Shown here: positions 1 through 7,883 of the stretch, piece after piece
Numbering within the stretch: the first letter of the stretch is position 1
Layout: each line of letters begins with the position of its first letter
From: Rhodospirillales bacterium
GTDB lineage: Bacteria; Pseudomonadota; Alphaproteobacteria; Rhodospirillales; Casp-alpha2
Direction of reading: 5' to 3'
NCBI GenBank assembly: GCA_028825025.1
Contig: JAPKAX010000004.1
Span: 1-43,296 of the forward strand
DNA length: 43,296 nt
Translations under genes and position numbers: made by a program
The notes under the pieces: model-generated
What the model saw: only the letters and a program-made list of their open reading frames with translations
Databases searched by the model: none
Told to the model about the DNA's origin: nothing

Positions 1-25
1 ATGCCACACAACACGCGGGCACGGA

Positions 26-1423
26 TTAGCCGTTCTTTACGTATGCTTGCCGATATTCTTCGGTCCGAGCTTCAATTTTTTCCGTGTCTCCTAAGTCTTG
101 ACGGAAGATGATTTCAACTGCCCCCTTAGGCCCCATAACCGCAATCTCAGCCGACGGCCACGCATAATTCACATCGCCACGCAAATGCTTAGAACTCATC
201 ACATCATACGCTCCGCCATAGGCTTTACGCGTAATAACTGTAACTTTTGGCACCGTTGCTTCGGCGTAAGCAAATAACAATTTGGCACCATGTTTGATAA
301 TTCCGCCATATTCTTGTGATGTTCCGGGCAAAAATCCGGGCACGTCAACTAAGGTGACCAACGGTATATTAAAGCAATCACAAAACCGCACGAACCGAGC
401 CGCTTTAATGCTGGATGAAATATCAAGGCAACCCGCCAAAACCATGGGCTGATTTGCGACAATACCAATGGTTGAACCTTCAATCCGCCCGAACCCAACA
501 ATAATATTACCCGCATATTCGGGCTGAATTTCAAAAAAGTCCCCTTCGTCAATCAGCTTGGTGATCAATTCCATCATGTCATAAGGTTTGTTTGGATTGT
601 CTGGAATTAAAGTATCAAGCGATGGTTCAGCCCTGTTGTGCGGATCTGTTGTTGGGCGAACAGGTGTTTTTTCTTTATTATTAGCGGGTAAAAAATCAAG
701 GAACCGGCGTAAATACAAAAGTGTTTCCACATCGTTTTCGAACGCTCTATCTGCAACGCCTGAAATTTGGGTGTGGGTCGTGGCGCCACCTAGTTCTTCG
801 TGGGTTACTTCTTCATGTGTCACGGTTTTAACAACATCGGGACCGGTCACGAACATGTAGCTCGAATCTTTGACCATAAATATAAAGTCTGTGATGGCGG
901 GTGAATACACGGCTCCACCGGCACAGGGCCCCATAATCACTGAAATTTGAGGAATCACACCTGAAGCAGAAACATTGCGTTGAAAGACTTCAGCGTATCC
1001 TGCCAGCGAATCAACGCCTTCTTGAATTCGTGCCCCACCAGAATCATTGAGCCCAACGATCGGAGCCCCCACTTTCATGGCTTGGTCCATAATTTTGCAA
1101 ATTTTTTCCGCATGCGATGCAGATAACGAGCCGCCAAACACAGTGAAATCTTGAGAGTAAACAAAAGTTAAGCGGCCATTTACGGTACCAAACCCGGTAA
1201 CCACACCATCACCTGAAATGGTTTGCTCTTCCATGCCAAAATCTGTGCAGCGGTGTTCGACAAACATGTCTCGCTCTTCAAACGATTCAGGATCCAAAAA
1301 CAAATCAATCCGTTCGCGAGCCGTCAGTTTTCCTTTGGAATGCTGGTTATCAATGCGGCGCTGACCACCGCCCAAGCGTGCTTGTTCGCGTTTTTGTTCT
1401 AATTTACGAATAATGGTATTCAT
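26..1423 (-). CDS. pccB: Propionyl-CoA carboxylase beta chain, C-terminus lost
   Basis: This is the carboxyltransferase subunit of a biotin-dependent acyl-CoA carboxylase. It moves CO2 from carboxybiotin to propionyl-CoA to give methylmalonyl-CoA in the cytoplasm. The 465 residues begin with a helical arm (KLTARERI near 32-39), then the N-terminal crotonase-like domain ([35 protein letters not shown]) and the C-terminal one ([31 protein letters not shown]). The ATG has GGAG six bases upstream. Family members run to about 510 residues. Here the reading frame stops just where a conserved Ala-Asn-Pro segment is expected, and codons for ANP appear in the neighbouring frame at once. The last 45 or so residues are therefore missing through a frameshift. 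No partner subunit is in view. Identity is sure; whether it still works is doubtful. Confidence 0.88.
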   Translation of the reverse strand: MNTIIRKLEQKREQARLGGGQRRIDNQHSKGKLTARERIDLFLDPESFEERDMFVEHRCTDFGMEEQTISGDGVVTGFGTVNGRLTFVYSQDFTVFGGSLSASHAEKICKIMDQAMKVGAPIVGLNDSGGARIQEGVDSLAGYAEVFQRNVSASGVIPQISVIMGPCAGGAVYSPAITDFIFMVKDSSYMFVTGPDVVKTVTHEEVTHEELGGATTHTQISGVADRAFENDVETLLYLRRFLDFLPANNKEKTPVRPTTDPHNRAEPSLDTLIPDNPNKPYDMMELITKLIDEGDFFEIQPEYAGNIIVGFGRIEGSTIGIVANQPMVLAGCLDISSSIKAARFVRFCDCFNIPLVTLVDVPGFLPGTSQEYGGIIKHGAKLLFAYAEATVPKVTVITRKAYGGAYDVMSSKHLRGDVNYAWPSAEIAVMGPKGAVEIIFRQDLGDTEKIEARTEEYRQAYVKNG

Positions 1424-1469
1424 TGCTCACTCCGTTGTGAAATCACGGGTTATTAATTAAAGGTGTGAT

Positions 1470-1490
1470 TTAGGATTTAATAAATCCTAA
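1470..1490 (-). other. AT-rich hairpin between the ATP12 gene and pccB
   Basis: A perfect 9-bp inverted repeat (TTAGGATTT / AAATCCTAA) with a three-base loop lies between the ATP12 chaperone gene and pccB. No run of T follows it on the coding strand, so it is not a typical terminator. It could be an mRNA-processing or stabilising hairpin. Confidence 0.4.
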
Positions 1491-1507
1491 CCGCATTGTT
1501 GGAAAAA

Positions 1508-2215
1508 TCAAACCAACGCTTCAAGATATTGCGTAGCGAATTTAATATCGGCTTCTAAATTGTTACGCCGTTCCAGAGCTTCTTCATCTACGCCCCATTG
1601 TTTAGTTTGCCAATCATCATCGATTTGCGAGGCTTCAAATGCAAAAGCCCCGTCAATATGGCCCTCCATACAAGCAAGTCCCAAAGCGAGTGATCCGGTT
1701 AATTGAGTAATTTCACCCAATGCGGCGAGTTTAAAGTCATCATAAACATCAATGATTACCGTAAGTTTTTCAACGGTACCATCTGGTTGGTCAATGTGCA
1801 CAATGCCGGATGTGACATTCAGCGGAACCTGCATGGAATGCGCTACCCAATCTAAGATTGGTTGCCATTGTTTGTGTTGCAGAGCGACCAGATCGTTTGG
1901 CCGTTCAGAACGATAACACAACAAGTCGCTCAACCCATATCGAGCAAGCTGCTCAATAACACCAGCCCGAACAGGTGCCACCTTATCAATCGCCGTACAC
2001 ACCAAGCGCATCAGCGGCATGCTTAAGGGCTTAATCTCATCTTCTTGTGCCGCCCACTCTGATGCGACGTCATTCGCCAGCACTTGGAACGGAATAAGCA
2101 AAGCACTGCCTTCTGGTGTTTTTATGGGTTTGGTATCTAAGCGAACGCTATAGCTGTCTCCTTCTAAGACAACATCAACGGTCTCGAAAAATTTTTGTAT
2201 TTTTTTAGTAAGCAT
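1508..2215 (-). CDS. ATP12-family F1-ATPase assembly chaperone
   Basis: This is an ATP12-type chaperone, thought to bind the F1 ATP synthase alpha subunit before the hexamer forms. The 235-residue protein has the family's N-terminal beta-rich part (KKIQKFFETVDV, LDTKPIKTPEG) and its helical C-terminal part (EWAAQEDEIKPLSMPLMRL, LCYRSERP, WQPILDWV). The ATG at 2215 is preceded by AAGGA about 13 bases upstream. An in-frame TTG at 2242 would add nine residues, but it overlaps the end of the upstream AsmA relic and has no good ribosome site. In relatives this gene usually follows an rluC-like gene and a HAD hydrolase gene. Here the HAD gene is still upstream, with the AsmA relic in between. Confidence 0.85.
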   Translation of the reverse strand: MLTKKIQKFFETVDVVLEGDSYSVRLDTKPIKTPEGSALLIPFQVLANDVASEWAAQEDEIKPLSMPLMRLVCTAIDKVAPVRAGVIEQLARYGLSDLLCYRSERPNDLVALQHKQWQPILDWVAHSMQVPLNVTSGIVHIDQPDGTVEKLTVIIDVYDDFKLAALGEITQLTGSLALGLACMEGHIDGAFAFEASQIDDDWQTKQWGVDEEALERRNNLEADIKFATQYLEALV

Positions 2216-2231
2216 ATGCGATTTATGGTCC

Positions 2232-2550
2232 TTAATTCCCAAATAAAATTTTCAAGCCAGAGCCAATTCCCTTTGCAATGCCTTCAATAGCGCTTTCTTC
2301 TATCTTGGGCTTATCCCCAAGGGGCATTTGCAAAGCTGATGCCCTCAACGGCAATTTATGGGGTCAAAGAAATTTCTAGATTCAAATCACCAGTGACAAC
2401 TAAATCACGGCCTGTTGCCTCTTTAGCTTTTTCAGCAATAAGGTCTTTGTATTCATTAAAATCTGTAGACTTTAAAATAGCGATCCCAGCAACAAGAACC
2501 CCTGTAAACAAGACCATGACAACTCAAAAAAATTTAATTCCAGTTTTCAT
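2232..2550 (-). pseudogene. AsmA-family protein, collapsed relic (both ends only)
   Basis: Read from an ATG at 2550 with GGGGAGA upstream, the translation gives an N-terminal membrane segment (VLFTGVLVAGIAIL), then STDFNEYKDLIAEKAKEATG and RDLVVTGDLNLEISLTP, then IAVEGISFANAPWG. This is the hallmark start of AsmA-family envelope proteins. It has an in-frame TGA after codon 8, probably a former Trp, and a TAA after SLTP, probably a former Gln. Right after APWG the frame shifts and the text becomes DKPKIEESAIEGIAKGIGSG and LKILFGN followed by TAA, which resembles the usual AsmA C-terminus. The several hundred residues between are gone. The relic lies 14 bases after the HAD gene and just before the ATP12 gene, so it was probably a member of the same operon. 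Confidence 0.82.
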
Positions 2551-2564
2551 TTCATTCTCCCCAA

Positions 2565-3224
2565 TCAGCTCAGCGCTGAATGTAATTCGTTGAACTCATT
2601 AATAACACATTGGGCACCACTGGCCATTAATTCAGAAGCATCATGATACCCCCAATTCACGCCAATCGCACGCACCCCAGCGTTAAGCGCCATATCAATA
2701 TCAAATGTTGTATCACCAATCATGACAGCGTTCGATTTATCCACGCCAGCTTCATTAAGGGCAGCAATCATCATGTCTGGATGTGGCTTGCCATGCATAA
2801 CCTTATCCGACGTTTGCAAGGTTACAAATTTATCCAGAATCCCGAAGTGCGTAAGCGTTGCCACCAACCCCCGGTATGATTTACCAGTAGCGACACCAAG
2901 CAACCAACCCGCGTCTTCTACAGCACTAATAGCCTCTAAAGTTCCGGGATATAGAGGTTCTTCAAGGCGATCTGTCGCGCGCATTTTTTGCCATTCATCA
3001 GAATATGCCAGTCGGAGACATTCAACCAGTTCCGCATTTGCTTCAGGTGCTAACACGGAAACCCCATCTGACAAAGGCAACCCAACAATGCGCCGAACAG
3101 CATCACGACCAAGATCTGGCAATCCATACTTGGTGAAGGCTACAGACATGCACTGGAAAATGGCGTGTTGCGAATCAACCAATGTACCATCGCAATCAAA
3201 GACAACTAATTTCAATTCACTCAC
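2565..3224 (-). CDS. HAD-IA family hydrolase (phosphoglycolate phosphatase-like)
   Basis: This cytoplasmic HAD-superfamily phosphatase of 219 residues is close to phosphoglycolate phosphatases and other Gph-like enzymes. Motif I is DCDGT with the nucleophile Asp10 and the acid Asp12. Motif II Thr is in VATGK (about 113), motif III Lys in HGKPHP (about 146), and motif IV acids are in GDTTFD (about 171-175). A four-helix cap lies between motifs I and II. The start is GTG at 3224 with only a weak ribosome site, and no better in-frame start exists. The gene normally sits directly after the rluC-like gene. Here 1.9 kb of degraded two-component and transposase sequence separates them. The exact substrate cannot be read from the sequence. 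Confidence 0.85.
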   Translation of the reverse strand: MSELKLVVFDCDGTLVDSQHAIFQCMSVAFTKYGLPDLGRDAVRRIVGLPLSDGVSVLAPEANAELVECLRLAYSDEWQKMRATDRLEEPLYPGTLEAISAVEDAGWLLGVATGKSYRGLVATLTHFGILDKFVTLQTSDKVMHGKPHPDMMIAALNEAGVDKSNAVMIGDTTFDIDMALNAGVRAIGVNWGYHDASELMASGAQCVINEFNELHSALS

Positions 3225-3366
3225 ACGTTTCTCGCATTTGTTACTGAACTCACCCTAACAGGTAAAACCTTATTTACGCGGTAATCGCATCCGCGTCACG
3301 GCAAACCAGTTAAATTAGTGCAAATATTTAAGTATATATTGGAAATATGATCAACCTTCGATTAAT

Positions 3367-4233
3367 TTAAAGGCGAAGTTGAAAATCGTGCCGCATCCTT
3401 TTATCCTAAAACTCTAATGTAGTGTCATGCGCTTCCACAATACTTTTAACAATAGACAGCCCCCGCCCTGAGTTCGGTCTTCGTCGACCAATTCTAATTT
3501 GTGGAACAGCTAAGTTTTCTTTTATTTGGTCTGAAATTCCGGGTCCCATATCCATAATCATAACAGCGCCAGAGGGCTCAATCTCGACAATGATATCGGT
3601 GTTTTTAGGTCTATACTTAATGGCGTTTTAAAATAAATTTCGAAGCGCCATTAAGAATTAGTTCTTCAAGCACGCTCAACAACAACGGCTTTTCAGCGCC
3701 CTGAATCTGATGTTCACAAACAGACAGGATTGCAGACAGAGCAAGCTCAGAAATAACGTCTTGTGTGTTTTTTGATAAATCAACGGCATCATGCTCACCA
3801 ATCTCGGACATATCCCACTTTGTGGCATCTAAAAGCTGTTCGACAGAGCGGCGCATAATATCAACATCATGGCTCAAAAAGGCTGCCATTTTTTGTCACC
3901 CATATTATCAATGGTTGCTTCCAAAAGGCGCTCGGTGTTCTTAAGTCATGCCCAACATTGATGGCAAATATTCGATTATGCTCAACACTTTTCCGTAACG
4001 CAGCTTCAACTTATTTAAATTCTGATGTGTTTGTTAGAAATCTTGCTGTGCTGCCATCATCTAAAATAAACTCTGTGACTTGCAAAACAATTCCACCTTA
4101 GTAACAAATTTCGAATGAACCGCGCGGATTTCGATGTAAATACATCTAGCATGCAATTCATTCTTCTTCTTTTTCAATCGCGTCTAAAACCAATCCTTTT
4201 CAAAATTGCACTTACATGATCTTCGAATAATGT
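3367..4233 (-). pseudogene. PAS-containing sensor histidine kinase, degraded
   Basis: Pieces of one kinase lie in order but in several frames. A PAS-like segment reads GLVLDAIEKEEE, a stop, then YLHRNPRGSFEICY, a stop, then VLQVTEFILDDGSTARFLT. It is followed by AALRKSVEHNR and an H-box FAINVGHDLRTP. After a frameshift come the second dimerisation helix (SHDVDIMRRSVEQLLDATKW) and the start of the ATPase domain (ENAIKY-like N-box broken by a frameshift at about 3640). Then come the G1 box MDMGPGIS, the G2 box RPNSGRGLSIVKSIVEAH, and a tail ending at TAA 3367-3369. Several in-frame stops fall where Trp or Gln would be expected. The N-terminal sensor part is absent, replaced by IS66 sequence. 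It was the natural partner of the response-regulator relic upstream. Confidence 0.8.
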
Positions 4234-4504
4234 GTTAGCGGTGTGTTGATCACACGAGGTTTATTTCTGCAGTATGTTTCCAGAGTAGAAGCTGTTCGAT
4301 CTTGTTAAGTTTTGTGGACACAATCAGTGAGGTAATTATGCCCCAATTTTGAGCTCCGGTATAATGACTGGCGAAGAGTGCACTCTTTTGATTAAGAGCA
4401 ATGGGTCGAATTGTCCGATCGACGGTGTTGTTGTCCATTGCGATCCGACGGGCGTTAAGGTGAGCACTATTAATATCCCAACTCGTGGACACACCCTTAA
4501 CCAT
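4234..4504 (-). pseudogene. IS66-family transposase, C-terminal remnant
   Basis: An 84-codon open stretch (4250-4504) contains ARRIAMDNNTVDRTIRPIAL, then NQKSALFASHYTGAQNWGII and TSLIVSTKLN. This matches the conserved C-terminus of IS66 TnpC, whose usual form is EIDNN..ER.IRPIAL.RKN.LFAGS...A..W..I.SLIETCKLNG. The end KIEQLLLWK resembles the true C-terminal RIDDLLPW motif, so about 20 codons appear deleted between the two. On the plus strand GTTAGCGGTG at 4234 resembles an IS66 inverted-repeat end (usually GTAAGCG). No left end, TnpA or TnpB is visible. The scrap lies between the response-regulator and kinase relics and may have triggered their loss. Confidence 0.8.
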
Positions 4505-5135
4505 TCATTTACTCTGCGGAACTCTATGGTTTTGTGAGTTCGATCCTTCATCAACAGACAGTAAATATCCAACGCCTCTAATCGTATGAACCAAACAGTC
4601 AGCCTCAAATTATTTTAGGCGCTTTCTTAATTGTGAAATACGAACCTCGATGGAGTTTTAAAAAATGTCATCATCAAACCCATAAATTGTATCCTCAATA
4701 ACATCCTTTAGAACAACCCGTCCTGCAAGGCACATCAAATGAAATATTTCCGATATCAATACAGGACCAAGGGTCCCCAGGTGGGTGCAATTAGGCACGA
4801 ATACGGGCAACCAATTACTTCATTTCAAAAGGCTTCAATAAATAATCATTACCACCCGCGTTCAAACCTTTAACACGAGCATCAACACCATCACGAGCAG
4901 TTAAAATAAGCACAGGAGTGCTGTCACCTTGATCACGCCAAGTTTTTAAAAGAGTTAAACCATCCGCATCAGGAAGGCCTAAATCAAGAATAATTACATC
5001 ATACATTACAGTTGAAAATGCGGCATCCCAATTGGCTGCCGTGGCAACGGAATCGACAGTAAACCCAGAACTCGCCTATTCTATTTTAACGAACTCTGCA
5101 AACCGCTCGTGATCTTCTACACGTAACAGTCGCAA
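4505..5135 (-). pseudogene. OmpR-family response regulator, degraded
   Basis: The receiver domain is nearly complete: LRLLRVEDHERFAEFVKIE, an in-frame TAG, then SSGFTVDSVATAANWDAAF and MYDVIILDLGLPDADGL with the phospho-acceptor Asp. PVLILTAR and DYLLKPFEMK follow, the latter with the conserved Lys. The frame then meets TAA, continues LVARIRA to another TAA, and reaches DIGNISFDV. After an internal deletion and frameshift, part of the winged-helix DNA-binding domain appears: GRVVLKDVIEDTIYGFDDDI, stop, NSIEVRISQLRKRLK, stop, then VHTIRGVGYLLSV. The remnant begins 29 bases after rluC. It cannot make a full-length regulator, though the receiver fragment at 4815-5006 is still open. Confidence 0.85.
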
Positions 5136-5164
5136 AAATAATAAGGCCTCGTTATAGTTACGGT

Positions 5165-6154
5165 TTATTCTATTTCAATAATGTAATTGTAGTTCGGTTG
5201 AATCGCAAATCCAAGGAACCGGCAGCTTTCCATAAAGTGTTCCGGCGGCGGAGCCAAAACTTCAAGCATTCCCCCACTAAGATTAGGTAACACAATTGCG
5301 CGGGCGTGAAGATGCATTTGTTTACTACTTGGCAAGCCATCAAGAAAAGCTTCAGAGCCGCCATATTTACCATCACCTACAATAGGCGTTTCTAATCCTT
5401 CAGTGGCATGAACACGAAGTTGATGCGTGCGCCCCGTTACCGGCTGGAAGGCCAACCAACTGACTTTTTGCCCGGCTGTATCTAAAATACGGTATGCAGT
5501 CCGTGCAAACTTTCCTTCTTTTTGATCTACAATCACTTTGTCACCTTTAGCGCCCGGCGCTTTTATCAACGGAAGAGTAATAATTCCCTCTTCAATTTTA
5601 GGCTGTCCAACAACCAATGCCCAATAAAGCTTTTTCGCCTCTTTACTTTGAAAGACGTCTGTATAGAAAGTCGCAGCCTTACGGCTTCTAGCAATCAACA
5701 TAACACCGCTGGTATCTTTGTCTAAACGGTGCACCAAACGCGGGCGTTCACCGTCTTTTGGCTTCAATGCATCCAACAAACCATCGACGTGGCGTGTTGT
5801 GCCGCTGCCGCCTTGAGCTGCTAATCCTGAGGGTTTGTTAATAACAAAAAGATGACTGTCTTGATATATAATCCAGCTTTTGACGAGCTCTATATCTTCT
5901 TCAGTAATTTTCATTTTTTGCTTCGGCTGAGCTTTGCGCGGCGCTCGTTCTTCAATAGGAGGAACTCGAATAATTTGTAATTCTGCAATTCTGCTGCTGG
6001 CTTTAACACGTCCCCCATCAAGCCTTACTTGCCCAGAACGGAATAATTTTTGAAGCTGTACATGACCTAAATCCGGATAGTGGGTTTTAAACCACCGATC
6101 AAGGCGCATGCCGTCTTCGGCGGGTGTGACTTCAATAATTTGAACTTGGCTCAT
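5165..6154 (-). CDS. rluC: RluA-family 23S rRNA pseudouridine synthase (RluC-like)
   Basis: This enzyme converts specific uridines of 23S rRNA to pseudouridine; E. coli RluC acts at 955, 2504 and 2580. The 329 residues begin with an S4 RNA-binding domain (about 16-65: RLDRWFKTHYP, LQKLFRSGQVRLDG). The catalytic domain follows, with INKPSGLAAQGGSG and the signature HRLDKDTSG at 142-150 (catalytic Asp145), then VTGRTHQLRVH and GDGKYGG. The ATG overlaps the crcB stop as ATGA, so the two are probably translationally coupled. It is the last intact gene of the degP-rarA-crcB-rluC unit. Substrate choice between RluC and close paralogues cannot be proved here. Confidence 0.87.
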   Translation of the reverse strand: MSQVQIIEVTPAEDGMRLDRWFKTHYPDLGHVQLQKLFRSGQVRLDGGRVKASSRIAELQIIRVPPIEERAPRKAQPKQKMKITEEDIELVKSWIIYQDSHLFVINKPSGLAAQGGSGTTRHVDGLLDALKPKDGERPRLVHRLDKDTSGVMLIARSRKAATFYTDVFQSKEAKKLYWALVVGQPKIEEGIITLPLIKAPGAKGDKVIVDQKEGKFARTAYRILDTAGQKVSWLAFQPVTGRTHQLRVHATEGLETPIVGDGKYGGSEAFLDGLPSSKQMHLHARAIVLPNLSGGMLEVLAPPPEHFMESCRFLGFAIQPNYNYIIEIE

Positions 6155-6537
6155 GTAAGTATTTGGCGAACAAACACCACTCCAATAATAAGGGCAATAA
6201 TGCCCGCAATGACAGAAACGCCCACATAAACAGCCGCGGTTATATATTCACCGCGTATTATTTGATTATAAGCATCCATAGAAAAAGCCGAAAAGGTCGT
6301 AAAGGCACCCAAAATGCCAACTTTCACAAAAGAACGCACTTCCGGCGATGGTGACCATTCCAATGCAAGAGCAGATAATAGGCAACCCAGTGCAAACGAG
6401 CCAACAATATTAACTGCCATCGTTCCATAGGGAAATCCACTATTGAACCACTGGTTGATCAAAACTGTAGATAAATGTCGTCCAACGGCGCCCAAAACAC
6501 CACCGGCCGCTATATATAATAACAGTTTAGCTGACAT
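6151..6537 (-). CDS. crcB: CrcB/Fluc fluoride ion channel
   Basis: This small dimeric membrane channel exports fluoride. The 128 residues form four hydrophobic helices. Typical motifs are GGVLGAVGRH near the start, the pore region GTMAVNIVGSFALG with the conserved Asn, and GILGAFTTFSAFSMD with the TTFS phenylalanine motif. I chose the ATG at 6537 because it gives the usual family length, follows AGGG-rich sequence and starts after the end of rarA. An upstream in-frame ATG at 6594 would add 19 polar residues and overlap rarA. The stop overlaps the rluC start by four bases. No fluoride riboswitch is evident. Confidence 0.88.
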   Translation of the reverse strand: MSAKLLLYIAAGGVLGAVGRHLSTVLINQWFNSGFPYGTMAVNIVGSFALGCLLSALALEWSPSPEVRSFVKVGILGAFTTFSAFSMDAYNQIIRGEYITAAVYVGVSVIAGIIALIIGVVFVRQILT

Positions 6538-6574
6538 TACACCCTGCCCTGAGCTGTTGTTACCTGTGTCATTT

Positions 6575-7867
6575 TTAACCACGCCCCTTTTCACGACGTA
6601 GCTTATCCCAATATTCTAGACGTTTTACAATTTCTCTCTCGAAACCTTTTCCTTCCGGATTATACAAACGCGATCGTTGCATTTCATCCGGAAAGTAGTT
6701 TTGTCCAGAAAAACCATCTTCAGCATCGTGGTCATAGGCGTATCCGTCACCATAACCAAGCTCGCTCATTAATTTTGTTGGTGCGTTCAATATATGTTTG
6801 GGTGGCATTAAAGACCCGGTTTCCCGAGCACTCTTTTTTGCAGATTTTTCAGCCTTATAAGCCGCGTTCGATTTAGGCGCTGTTGCCAGATAAATCACGC
6901 ATTGAGCAACAGCCAGTTCACCCTCCGGCGACCCTAACCGATCAAAGGCTTCCCATGCAGCAATGGATTGAGGCAATGCTTGCGGGTCGGCCATCCCAAT
7001 GTCTTCAGAAGCAAACCGGACTAATCGACGTAGGATATACGTTGAATCTTCACCGCCAGCCAGCATACGGGCAAACCAATACAGCGCGGCATCTGCATCT
7101 GACCCACGCAACGATTTATGTAAAGCGCTAATCAGATTATAATGGCCATCTTGTGATTTATCATACAACGGCATCCGCTTCTGGACGGCACTCGCTAAAG
7201 CCTTTGTATCTAAAACGGTATCGCTTGAAAGCGTAAAGACCTCTTCCGCCATATTCAGAAGATACCGTCCATCCCCATCAGCCATAGCTCTAAGCGCTGC
7301 ACGCGCATCTGCGTTCACAGGAAGGGACACACCTTCAACAGCCTCAGCACGGCATAAAAGGGCGTCCATTGCCTCATCACTCAAGCGATTGAGAACCAAA
7401 ACTTGGGCCCGTGATAGTAAAGCTGAATTAAGCTCAAATGATGGGTTTTCAGTGGTTGCCCCCACAAGGACGACAGTACCATCTTCCACATACGGCAAGA
7501 ATCCGTCTTGTTGGGCTTTATTGAAACGATGGATTTCGTCAATGAACAATAATGTTCCGCGTCCAACCGAGCGTCGATCTTTGGCCCGATCGAAGACTTT
7601 TCGCAAATCAGAAACACCAGAAAACACAGCCGACAAAGGCTCAAATTCAAAATCGCTTTGATCCGCTAGTAACCTTGCGATTGTTGTTTTACCTGTGCCA
7701 GGTGGTCCCCAAAGAATAATCGACGCCATTCGACCATTTGCGATCATCCGGCCAATAGGGCCAGCCGCACCAATCAAATGGTCTTGGCCGACAACATCAC
7801 CCAAACTTTCAGGGCGCATACGGTCGGCTAAAGGACGCGTAACAGTGGATTCAAATAAATTACTCAT
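6575..7867 (-). CDS. rarA: Replication-associated recombination protein RarA (MgsA)
   Basis: This is an AAA+ ATPase of the clamp-loader group that acts at stalled replication forks. The 430 residues carry Walker A GPPGTGKTT (54-62), Walker B LLFIDEIHRFNK (about 106-117), sensor 1 GATTENPSF (136-144) and an arginine in LLSRAQ. The C-terminal oligomerisation domain includes GGEDSTYILRRLVRFASEDIG in broken form and the end motif YNPEGKGFE. Length is normal for the family. The ATG at 7867 lies 16 bases after the protease gene, which suggests one transcript. Confidence 0.93.
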   Translation of the reverse strand: MSNLFESTVTRPLADRMRPESLGDVVGQDHLIGAAGPIGRMIANGRMASIILWGPPGTGKTTIARLLADQSDFEFEPLSAVFSGVSDLRKVFDRAKDRRSVGRGTLLFIDEIHRFNKAQQDGFLPYVEDGTVVLVGATTENPSFELNSALLSRAQVLVLNRLSDEAMDALLCRAEAVEGVSLPVNADARAALRAMADGDGRYLLNMAEEVFTLSSDTVLDTKALASAVQKRMPLYDKSQDGHYNLISALHKSLRGSDADAALYWFARMLAGGEDSTYILRRLVRFASEDIGMADPQALPQSIAAWEAFDRLGSPEGELAVAQCVIYLATAPKSNAAYKAEKSAKKSARETGSLMPPKHILNAPTKLMSELGYGDGYAYDHDAEDGFSGQNYFPDEMQRSRLYNPEGKGFEREIVKRLEYWDKLRREKGRG

Positions 7868-7883
7868 GCACCCGTCTCGGTTT

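Noticed and set aside
2722-3258. A 178-codon plus-strand frame over the HAD gene
   Set aside because: It is antisense to a gene with all four HAD motifs; its product has low-complexity Ser/Arg/Thr character and no family likeness.
3422-3631. A plus-strand 69-codon frame in the degraded region
   Set aside because: It is the antisense of the kinase ATPase domain (G1 and G2 boxes) and has no ribosome site.
5165-5210. A frameshift at the end of rluC (tail NYNYIIEIE)
   Set aside because: The tail is unusual, but length and C-terminal position match the family, and no better match appears in other frames.
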